Source of the DNA: Prostheceraeus crozeri
Lineage: Eukaryota; Platyhelminthes; Polycladida; Euryleptidae
Direction of reading: 5' to 3'
Assembly: GCA_907163375.1 (NCBI GenBank)
Contig: CAJQUW010016142.1
Span: 273,885-337,884, forward strand
DNA length: 64,000 nt
Position 1 is the stretch's first letter, and every line of letters starts with the position of its first letter. The position numbers and the translations under genes were made by a program. Below the pieces are notes generated by a model. That model did no database searches, was not told where the DNA came from, and worked only from the letters and a program-made list of their open reading frames with translations. Positions 24,944 through 36,900 of the stretch are shown one piece after another.

Positions 24944-27900
24944 CTGTAAATAATGATGTTATTTAATAATCCACACGGAGAATTCAGTAGACATGGGGCA
25001 TAAAAAATGTGCAGAGTCAGATCATATCTCAGCAGAGAGAATTGATTCGGTCAAAAATTGAATATCGCATAAAAGTAAATAGACATGGACATTTTGGATT
25101 GTTGCAAATAGTATTAATACTAGTTACACATCAATTCTATGTAACTATGGGTAAACTTTCCTAATTCGGACACTTTTGACTACACCCTATCTAAAGCATT
25201 ACATTTCACTTGCCTAATTTGAACACTCCACTTTCCTAATTATGGACACTACTTGCCTAAATATGGACACTTATGTTGTTGGTTATCAAGCAGTAAGACA
25301 CGAGAATTACGTCCAAAAAAGTCTCGATCACCATCTGAAATTATGAATTGAGAAAGTAAAAAAGGTTATCCAACTTCGTATTAATTATATTGATGTACGT
25401 GTAGCATAGGACTAGTCAAACTCTGTCAATGAAATTCAGTCAAGCTATTTCGTCAGGAAGTCAATAACGTTTCTGACACATGCCTTACAAAAAAATGTTC
25501 GTATAGTACTTGTTCCACCGCATTTTGCATGCTCCCACCTCTGACACTCCATGCACTGGAGCCAGTCATCTCCGCTTGCATCATTGTAGTATGGGATCAG
25601 ACATTGAGGACATGTACTTTCATCCGTTTGAACGCTTGATGTTGATGGTGTTTCATTGACATTAGCATTGAAACGGTAGCTAGTGAGTAAAGCAGGCTCT
25701 CTCATTCGCTTGAAGGCATCTTGAGCTGCTTTCCGACTTGACTGTATGGGAAGCTGCAGCAACTCTGTAAAGGAAGTTTCTCCAGTCGATGTTTGAGGCT
25801 CCATACGTGTACTTGATTCCAGTACGAGGTATGAGGAACCATCATTATCGACAACAATTTCATCTGCTCGACTGTCGGTGATGTTAGAACTCGATCCATG
25901 CACGATGACTCCTCAACATGATTTACGACTGGGTCATCGGTTACAGGTGGATCTGTGTTGTATTCGATTTCCGAAACTACCTCTTCGATTGGATTTATCG
26001 GTACGAACTACTACCTCTTCGATTGGAACATCGTTCTCCAGTACATTGGTATCATTCTGTGATACAAATTCGGAATAAACATTTTCGAAACATATCACAT
26101 CAGCAGACGATCCCAACAATTCCTTTGAAATGATGAAGGCTTGCTTAGGAATCGCATCGAATGAGAGTGGGCACAAACCACTCTTTCGAAATCCAGAGAT
26201 GGCATTTTCAGGCTTACATGCTTTATTCCAAGCAGCAGTGAAGACTTCTCCAAAATTTGCCCTTGAAATCACCGACCCAGGATTGCTATCCATGTAAATA
26301 CGACATATTTCTCTCCAAGATCTTTTGAAGGGTCCGAAGACACTTACGTCCAATGGTTGAAGATAATTTGAGTTGTGAGACGGAAGCCTCAACATGTCCA
26401 CATTGTTCTTGTTTGCTTCTTCAGATAAGCCAACACTTTCTTGGCTTGTGTGACCGTCCATGATTAGAGCTACTCTCTCATTATCAGAGCGATATGGAAG
26501 ATGTTTGACGAAATGCCGAAACCATACCAGGAACAATTGTTTGTCGATCCATCCAGATTTGGAAACTTCAATCAATGATCTTGGAGGTAGTGATTCAATC
26601 GTGGATTTCCTAGTCCCTTTGAAAATAATCATTGGTGGTATATAGTTTCCCTCTGCATTGCAGCAACCAACAATTGTCGTGTTTTAGCCTCGTTCAGCAG
26701 ACGAAAGTATTTGAACATTCTTTGCTCCTCTCTGAGCTGAAACATGGCCGGCTGAAACCTTGTCACCCTTAGTCACAATTTGAATGCCGGTTTCGTCGAC
26801 ATTGTAGATACGACTTGGAGAGTTAAGTAAACCTTCCTCAGACAAAGTAGCCTCAAGACATTCATAATATGCTTTGATTCGATCTTCTTCCATTCCCAAG
26901 GCTCGGTTTCGCGACAAATTCTCTGGTTGCCTCAATGTCACACTTTGATTTCGTTTCCTGAAGACTGACCACAATTTCCAGCCTGCTCGTTTTTCAGTCC
27001 GATTGAAGCGATGTGGAATACGATTTATTTCACAGTATTCAGTGACGAGTTTCCTAGCCGAATCAACCGTCATTGGGAAGCCTCTTTTCTGACTATCAAA
27101 AATAAGTTCACAAAGACATTTCTCTTGTTTACAAGTAAGTGTTACTGGACGACCTATTGATGATCTTGAATTATCATTCTCTTCGCAAAGCCATGCTCTT
27201 CGCAACGTTGTTCGAGGCACGGAGTGTGCTTTGACAATTCTTTGTATGCGGACCTTCCGTAGACCTGAAATGAAAGACCTTATCTAAGAGGTAATATATA
27301 ACATGTTCTTTGAGCACGTCTCTATCAAGAACACACTGTACGTTTAGAAAACCAATTCTAATCAAGCCATGGCAATGAGCGGAGCGAATGATATGATTTA
27401 TATATTAACAGAAGCTACCTATTGTTCTACAATGTAGCTTAGTACTTCGATCGTTGCACAAAGCATCTTCACAGCTGATGACACAGCAAGAAATTATTTA
27501 TTTAAAATATACTTATTAGGCTATACGTTGCTTCAGCAAGCTAAAAAATTCTCAGACTTAGGTCTATTGAGAATAATTTCATGTGACATAGGATGTGACA
27601 ATATGTGTCAAAATTTTGATGTTATTGTTTAACACTAGAACCGCCATTGCAGTCAAATTGACTGCAATCAATTTTTGAATACAGCCAGAGCCTTAACTGA
27701 ATTAGTTGTGATAATCAGAAGCTATGACATTTATTGCACATATCCAAGGAATGAAATTAAGTTAGAATTCATGAGTAAATATATCTATGGTTGAAAATAC
27801 ACGACAATATATCTTTAAGCGCCAATTGCAGTCATTTTGACTGCAAATCAGTAAAGTATTAGTCTTCAACTTTCAAGCTTAGATATCTCATTTTTAACGC

Positions 27901-30900
27901 TAACAAAACAGTGAGTCATCATTCATCAACATGAACAGGATCAAGTCATGGATATACCATATCGATCAAGTGTTTAGTTTCTCATCATACGCTCACTTTA
28001 GAAGAAAGTTGACTATCAGAAAAGGACAGTAGAAGTCTTACGATGGCAGCACGACGTCGACGAATATCTGCGCAAACTGCTTTACAGATGATAACGCAAT
28101 TGAATGGAGAAGTATCGGATGACGAAGAGGTGACCATGGACGAATTTATAATCGAGAGTGAAAATTCATCCATTAGTGACAATGAAGATGTTGAGATTGA
28201 CGACGAATCAATAATCAGACCGACTGGGCACAATAACGGAGACCGACAAGAAACCGAATTACCACCATATCTGGGTAAAGATAAAAGTACTTTGTGGCAA
28301 GAAACAAATCGTGAGCGACGAGGACCGATCTCTTCGAAGAATATCTTCACAGCTAAACCCGGACTTTCTTATCGCTGCAAACGATCTATCTCCTCAGACG
28401 ATGTATTTTCCGCCTTTCATCTTCTATTCGATAACTATATTGTGAATCACATTCATGCATGTACAATAACTGAAGCCAATCGACAAAAACCTGATTCGGA
28501 ATGGTCCTTCTCCAAAGAAGAGCTGCTCGCTGTAATTGGAATTATGTATATTCGTGGTGCGACGTCAGCCTCAAAGTTTGATCTTGAAGCATTATGGAGT
28601 GATAAATGGGGTATTCCAATAGTACAGAATACTATGTCTCGCAACCGCTTTCGTGAGATTATAGGATTTCTCAGATTTGATGAGAAAACTTCTCGGCGAA
28701 GTAGAGTTTTATCCGACAAGTTCTGCTTGATACGTGATATTTGGAAACGTATGATTGACAATAGCCAGGACATGTACACCCCTAAAGAATTCCTCACGAT
28801 TGATGAACAGCTCTTGCCATCGAAATGCAGATGCCCATTTACCCAATATATGCCGAACAAACCGGATAAATTCGGCATAAAGTTCTGGGTTCTGTGTGAT
28901 ACCGAAACAAAATATGTCCTGAACAGCTTACCGTATTTGGGAAAGGAGGAAAGTCGTCCAAGCAATGTTACTTTGTCTGAATACGTCGTTTGTGAATTGG
29001 TGAAACCGTACAAGAAATTGGGATATAACATCACATGTGACAATTACTTTACGTCCTTGAGTCTTGCCTCTGCATTGGAAGAACAAAAGATTACCATGGT
29101 TGGTACCATCAGGAAGAATCGCCGCGAATTACCGGAAAAGTTACCTCAAATGGAAAAGGATATGATGCGTTACGAATCAAGATTCTTCTTGAACTCTAAC
29201 AAGAAATGTTCTTTGACGGTGTATAAATCAAAATCAGAAAAATCAGTCTGCGTTCTATCGTCGATGCATGAATCTTGTACTTTTGGCGGCGGACCGAAAA
29301 ATCTTCCCGAAACGGTCAATTTTTACAACAAAACGAAACATGGCGTTGACATGTTCGATAGCATGACACGTATGTATTCCACGAAGGCGGGCTCACGCAG
29401 ATGGCCAATGCACGTATTTACAATTTGTTGGACATCGTTGCCCTAAATTCATGGATTATATATAAAATTGCTTGCCAAAAATCAATCTCAAGGCGAGATT
29501 ATCTTCTTTTCTTGGGAGAGAGAATGTGTCAAATTTTCAAACCTTTTGAGGTCAATTTGCCTGCATCCGTTTCAGAATCTCCAGCTAGAACAGCACTAAA
29601 GCGAAAGGAGTGCCAATAAGCAAACATAAGAACAAAGGTGGGAATGTTTGCAGTACATGCAAAAAATGGTGCTGTGGTCCATGTTCTGCAAACAAAATCA
29701 TCATTGTTACATGTATAAACTGTGCCAAATGATTTTTGGAAACCATGACAGTTTTGCAGTTACTGTAAAAACCAATTACAGTACAAATTAGAACTTTGTT
29801 TTTTTGCTGCCTTTTATTATAATTTTCAATTCTTTAGGAAATATAAATAATAATAAATGAATTTATCATTCCAAAAGTAAAATAAATGCTATTAGACAAA
29901 ATTAAATAACTTACTTGCAAAAAGTCAACTATCCAATAAACAGTGATATTTTTTTCGCAGCAAATTCTAAATAATTAGTTTTAATGCATAAATGAAAATA
30001 TAGTGCATAACACAGTATATATGTTTACTCATATAAACCACTTTGTTTATGAAAGTAAGTATAGCAATAATATGTCCAATTACCATGATAAATGATGAGC
30101 CAATAATAACCGGTAGAAATTTTAGGATGTCAGGTAATTACAGGGTTCTATTCATTATCTTTTATGTTGCAGTCATTTTGACTGCATTTGGCGGTTAAAG
30201 GTATGTAAAATTCTTGGCGGTTCTAGTGTTAATATCTACGTCTAGATCGTCGTTTATTTAAGGAAACTAGATATAAACCGTGTAGCCTCAACCAATCAAT
30301 AGTTGAGAATTTGTAATAGGCCTACTAGATTTGTAATACGCCATAATGTCATTTCCTTTGGAAGAAGCTCACTATTTCATGTAAATTAAATCATTTAAAC
30401 AATATATATATATATACATATATATACACTGTACATTCTAGTAGCACGAGGACTAAATGCATCATATTTATCTGGTAACATTACGGATGGTAGACCCATC
30501 GGCCACAGCCTCTATAAAAGCTGTGGTTGAGTCAACGTGGTTGGTCTAGATGATTTTATGACTTACTTATCGCTACTTCTTTGCGATCCCCATTCAAGGC
30601 TCTATCACTTCATATGACTCGAATTTATCAGAAAAAAACTACATCAAAAAGATTTTTATAAAACTGTCCACAATTAGGCAAGTGGGGTCGTCATTCATTG
30701 AAAAAGTGTCCAAATTAGGCAAGCGGAGTTAAAGATGACAAAAAAATACACAAAGTCCTCTAGAAGGAAAAGTACGCTACCTAGAAACATGCGACAAATT
30801 GCTAAAGAAACTTCAGAAATTTTTCTGTCAATTCATATAAAATACTCATTGAAAAGACTTAAGTTTGACTTCGTAATTGTACTCTGAATTTAAGGAATTT

Positions 30901-33900
30901 TTCGCCAATCCTTAGCTCTCACACACAAAGGAACGACTTTTTGGATGAAAATTGGTTCATACAGGGGTGATATTAATCACTTAGAAAATTTCTTTTAGAA
31001 GTTTATATACTAGAATGGCATAGAATGCAGGTTGCGTCTTTGAAAATTTCAATTCCACTGATCTTGACTTAGTAACATTCGTATTTTACTTAAAAGTGTC
31101 CAAATTTGGAAAGTGTCCGAATTAGGAAAGTTTACCCCCTAAACATGTTCACCAAGAGAGCCACTGACTAGGATATACAAGGTAGGGCTAAGAAAATTTA
31201 TTCAGCTTGTCTGTTTTTCAGAACTATTGACGTATTATTTAGCAAGGTGTTGAATTGTTGTAAAAGGATCAATACGCATGCATTATTTAATCCATTGCAT
31301 TTTCAATGTCAAAACACAACACTAGAAAAATTCTATCAATTCAGCTTTGTGTTGAAATGCATGTGTTACTAATAACATCGTCACCTAATTAACTCATGGT
31401 TGTTGGTGAAACTCAGTGGGTAATTATTGGGCCATATTCCAGAACCAACCTTGAGTTTCAAGGCTCCCTTAACTCTATTGATCGATTTTCAAGGCAGCCT
31501 TATCGAATTCCAGATGCTGTTTGCATCTGTCCACTCAAGGCGGCCTTGAAACCCTCCCTTGAGATAAGGTGGACTGTATTCCAGAACGTTTTTCAATGTG
31601 AAGGGAGCTCTCGATATCTATAAAATTTTGCTTGATTTCTAAGGCCAGCTGAGGGCTCCCTTGAAAGCTTAGAATATCGGTCTACAACACGACAGTCTCT
31701 GCCGAAGTGAGTGACTATATCAGGAGATCAGCACAAATAGGTCGACTGGACTTTGCCAATTCAAGATGTGAACACCATGCTCGAATCTACGAAGATCTTG
31801 ACACCATTTTAACCGAGATTCAGTTTTTCCAAAGGTATCGCTTCACCAGAAGAGGATTCTGCTATATTCTGCGCTTATTGAAAGACGATCTTTCCGAACC
31901 AGTCAATAATCGAGGAAGTCCTGTACCGCCTTCCATTCAATTGAAAGTTGCCCTTCGATACTTTGCGAGTGGCAGTTTCCAAATTGTCATTGGTGACTTG
32001 TTCAAACTTTCCCAGTCGACAGTGAGCAAGATTGTGCAGAAAATATCTGAGGCCATTGCGAGAAAGCGTCCGCTATTCATCAAATTTCCCGAAGGTTCTG
32101 AAGCCATCTGAACGATGACCAAGTTTTTCGAAGTGTCGGGATTTCCACGTGTTTTGGGTTGTGTAGATGGCACTCATATTACTGTGGAAGTGCGCAATGT
32201 TGAAGACCGAGAGATCTACAGAAATAGAAAGTCGAAATTTTCTCTAAACGTGCAAGGAATTTGTGATGCTGACATGAAATTTGTCAATATTGTTGCTAGG
32301 TGGCCATGATCAACGCATGATTCCCGGATTTTTGACAATAGCCTCATATGTACTCGCTTTGGAAATGGTGAATACAATGGCTTATTGCTGGGTGACAAAG
32401 GCTATCCTTGCCTACCCTTTTTGATGGTCCCGTTCAGGAACTCAGATGGAAGTGGTGAGGCCCACTACAATTGTGCTCATGCAAAGACACGATCAAGTAT
32501 TGAAAGACTATTTGGTGTTTGGAAGCGCAGGTTCCCCTGCATGACATTTGGATTGAGATGCAAAATGTCAACTAACATGGCCATTATCATTGCAACAGCT
32601 GTATTACAGAATATAGCAGTTATAATGAAGGAGCCAGACTTTGAAGACAGCATCGATGAGAATGGTTCTTTTCCTGCAGATAACGTTGAGACTGATGCAC
32701 TGAATTTAGAGGATAATTCCATGGGAAACTCTGTCCGACATTTGATTGTGCAGCAGTATTTTCAATAAAGAGTCTCAGTTTAAGCAATTGTCTTATTTTT
32801 ATAACTTTGAGGCAAAAAATGGAATTCATGAATAAGGTGCAAAGATTTTATGTGCAGGCTTATGGGCCTACACATCATGGAAAGAACATCGGTCTTTCCA
32901 GCAAGAATTGTAAGTGCCAGCATTCCCAATCAGTCAAGCATCAATGTAAAATTCAAAAACTCGATCACGTCATGTCCAATCACAAATTTTATTACACACG
33001 CGCCGTATTAATGGAGTTGTCTATAAATGTCATAGATGCCATAGTTGCTAGCTTCTTCAGAGTGACCTGCTTTCTCTTGAAATGTAGCAATGAGTTGCTG
33101 TTGGGCCCTCAAGAGATTAATTCTGGCCTCATGTTCCTCCTCGTCAAATCGAATTTGCTCGACGCAGATGTGCATGCAGCTGGCGTCGAAGCTTCTGGCA
33201 AACAGGTCACGGTCTCATCTAAAAAATGAGAGAGAATAAATAATCGTGTGTATAGACATATTGAAGGAATCATCTTACTTACCATGATATGATGCATCAT
33301 CGTCAAAGTTGTTATGCAGAGGATGCAGGACATTGCTCCCTGCAAGGGATGTCACATGATGAGAAAAATCAGATGTCTCCGATTCTCTTGCTGGTGGTCC
33401 ACCGCTGGATATATCTCTCCTTTTTATCTTGAGACACTTGCTTCTTCGCACTGGTTTTTATGTTGTCCCATAACTTCTTCAGCGACTTTACAGAAGTTGT
33501 CTCGATTCCTTTATGCGAATTGAAGGCGTCACAAATCCTCGTCCAAGAATCATCCTTAGCCTTCAGATTCTCAGCTTGTAAGACTCTCTCTGTTCTGCTT
33601 GTTTTCAATAACATGCCTGTGCTTTGCTATCAGCTCAAACAGCAGGTTCTTCTCTAGGTGTCAGAAGAAGCGTCTTTTTGCTGTCATCGGCCTATTCATT
33701 TTTAGCATACTCAAGCCAAGTCTTCAGGCACAATGACAAAACCTTTGCTCCGTGCAATTAAATATATGCAGCATGTTGAATAGATTGATTGATTGATCTG
33801 TGCTAAAAATGATGCATGTATTTGACAATGGCGATTAATGTTTTGGTCAATCAATAATGGACGTTCCATCAATTCGCGTGCATGTAGCTATGTTGTCAAA

Positions 33901-36900
33901 TCATGACGTCTGCAAAAGCGGTCCACTGCAATAACGCTGTTAATGCTTGATTAAATGACCTTTCTACTGATTGAATGGGTATTGATGACAATGAACATTG
34001 AACAATGTAACAAATTGTGACAAACTGTTGCAGTTTCACGACTTGTCACGACTTTAGTTAAGGTCGACCTTATTCAAGGTAGCCTTGAGTGCCATCTTGA
34101 GTGCTGCAAGTTTTGCAGCAACTGAAGGGAGACTTAGCAGTAAGGAACTCCTTCATGAAGGGAGATTCAAAGGTACGTTCTGGAATACCTATAAGTCAAG
34201 GCTGCCTTGAACAAGGGCACCTTGGAAATGCCTCCCTTGGTCAAGGCGGCCTTGCGAGAAAAATTAAGGGAGGTTCTGGAATACCTATAAGTCAAGGCTG
34301 CCTTGAATAAGGGCACCTTGGAAATGCCTCCCTTGGTCAAGGCGGCCTTGCGAGAAAAATTAAGGGAGGTTCTGGAATACTAGTCCGGGAGCTAGCGTGA
34401 AGTTGTGCAGGGAACGAGGTAGTATATAAAACTTTCACATAGCATAGTACACCTCTAACCTACTGCAAAACTTCGCGTCTGCCGGATCATATCATTTGCT
34501 TTTCAGAAATAGAGAGGATAACACAATCCTATGTATTTCCAGTGGTAAAATTGTGACATTTAAGGTGTTGACTCCATTTTTTGGAATTTTTGCTCATAAA
34601 AGTTACGCAAATTGGCATTTTGTTGAACTGGTTATTATAGAAATCATCTACAGATCATGATCTTTCAAATGAGCTATCATTCAGTGACAGAGGATGAAGT
34701 AAAGTGTTCAAACAGACACTTTTCGTTAAAGTATATCAACAATTTTCCTGAAATTTCCATGTTAAAATTTGCAGTTACACCAACGAAAAGTGTCTGTTTG
34801 TACACTTTACTTCATCCTCTGTCACTGAATGATAACTCATTTGAAAGATCATGATCTGTAGATGATTTCTATAATAACCAGTTCAACAAAATACCAATTT
34901 GTGTAACTTTTATGAGCAAAAATTCGAAAAAATGGAGTCAACACCTTAAATGTCACAATTTTACCATTGGAAATACATAGGATTGTGTTATCCTCTCTAT
35001 TTCTGAAAAGCAAATGATATGATCCGGCAGACGCGAAGCTTTGCAGTAGGTTAGAGGTGTACTATGCTATGTGAAAGTTTTATGTACTACCTCGTTCCCT
35101 GCACAACTTCGCGCTAGCTCCCGGACTATACGGCCAGTGGCGGATTCAAGGGGGGCCTACCCGGCCGTGGCCGGGGGTGTGATACTCAGAATACAAATCT
35201 CCATCAGTTAAGGTAGTGTTCGATCTCTTTTTGATTTATCAATCAATGATGACTAGACAGCGACAATTTAGGTGAACAACCTAAAATGAATTATTTACCT
35301 AAATTCCTGATATTTTGTAAAAACACCTAAATCACCTAAATGTATTGTCATTACGACAAAAACTTGCTATTTGATTAACTCATTTACATGTACTCATATT
35401 GGAAAACCTTGAGAAAATCGTGGTACCCGTAACGAATTACTTCTATAATCGGAATAATATAGACATTGATGGGTGATTGTGGGCAGTGCCACATATTTCT
35501 GGTCATAGTTTCTAATACTTTTATACATATTCATGGATCTTTTATAGAGTTTATATTGCATTTGAAATACGAGTAATTTTGATGTTTGATACATACACAA
35601 TTGTACAACTGTCAATATACATTTTGAAACATATATACATAGTTGTTAACGTTTGATCTGTGCAGTTGTTATAGCCTGAAATAAACTCGTTTCGAATGGC
35701 GATTAAATCTAGGACTTGCTTGCCATTTTCTTTTTTAAAACTTATACGTAGACTATTGTCGCGGTATTGGTTTACAAATTAGTTACCGAAAAAAGCACAA
35801 TTCATGAACATAAACAAAAAAACCATTGCTCTCAATGAATCTAGATATTTTAATGTATTTTTGATTCACCTAAATATACAACCTAAATTTGCAAAATCAT
35901 TCACCTATAAAAAACTTAAAATGGCAAATATTTTCACCTAAGATGTCGGTGTCTAATGATGACTGATGAGAGAAACATGCAAGGAAATCTGATGACGTAA
36001 GGCATTTTCTGTCTTCATCAGATCATGGACTTCCAGATGATAAAAGAAATAAAATAAAAGCGAAGCTGTGTTTCAACAGTCTATAATGCTACTCCACCAC
36101 CGTTCGTTGTTACTGTAAGTTTCAATCGATCAAGTTATTTTTGACAGTCGTGCATGCCGTGTGGAGAGGATGAGGATTGAAACAACTGATATCGTTTACA
36201 GCAGCGCTGGCCTCCACTTGCCAAGTCCAAGTCGGCCGTTTCTCATCCATCACTTTCATGTCCAGGTGCTATTATCTAGAAGTCCATGATCAGACTTAAC
36301 ATTTCAACGCCGTCAGCGATGTACTATTGAATGGCGATTCGCTTGCACACGCGGAGGTTTCTTTGTTGGCAATTGCAATGACTTGTAAATATTATGTGCA
36401 TATGCTTGCGAGACTGCGAACTGCTGATTCAGATGTAGATGATTAATGACTAAGAAGGAAACGCTATCCCTCTCTTATATTACATTTAGCTGCTTGTTGT
36501 TGACATACATGCAAGTCAAAGTCCACTGTGAACATGAGTGAGAGACCGCCAACGAAACGAAGGAAAATATCTGATTTCTTTGAGTCTGTGAAGAAAACGG
36601 ACGCTACTTCTACAAATCAAAATACTATGAGCACGTCATCGTATAATTTGTCATCTCAAAATCTCTCCTGTTAGTCCTCGTCATCTAAAATAGACATACA
36701 AGGAGAGTCGAAAAATACATCTTCGTCTTATTCGACGTCATCACCCAAAACGCCAGAATTGAAGTCTCAAAGTTTCGAGGTCGACGGAAATGGAATAGGA
36801 GAAAGCGACATTGCTCGAGCATTACAACATCCTGGTGGACCAGTCCAAAAAAATGAGCAAAGAGAGAAGTACATATTCTTCTGATGCTTGCAGTATTCAT

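Larger units (their letters stand above)
25148..31139 (-). mobile_element. Tigger/pogo-like Tc1-mariner superfamily element, interrupted by piggyBac
   Basis: Inverted termini: left GGGTAAACTTTCCTAATTCG (from 25149) and right CGAATTAGGAAAGTTTACCC (ending near 31137), with TA duplicated at 25146-25147 and 31140-31141. Subterminal direct motifs (TTGCCTAA, GGACACTT) recur inside both ends, at 25193-25270 and 30670-30725. Total length is 5992 bp, or about 3.4 kb after removing the nested piggyBac. It carries a DDE transposase on the minus strand and sits in an intron of the minus-strand host gene. Confidence 0.92.

Noticed and set aside
24442..24949. Long plus-strand open frames opposite the terminal minus-strand exon
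   Set aside because: They are antisense to the better-supported exon, which has matching splice sites, stop and polyadenylation signal.
28453..29043. 196-codon minus-strand frame across the piggyBac transposase
   Set aside because: Antisense shadow of the transposase; no domain.
30400..30430. (AT)n run as a possible regulatory element
   Set aside because: Simple AT microsatellite inside the Tigger element.
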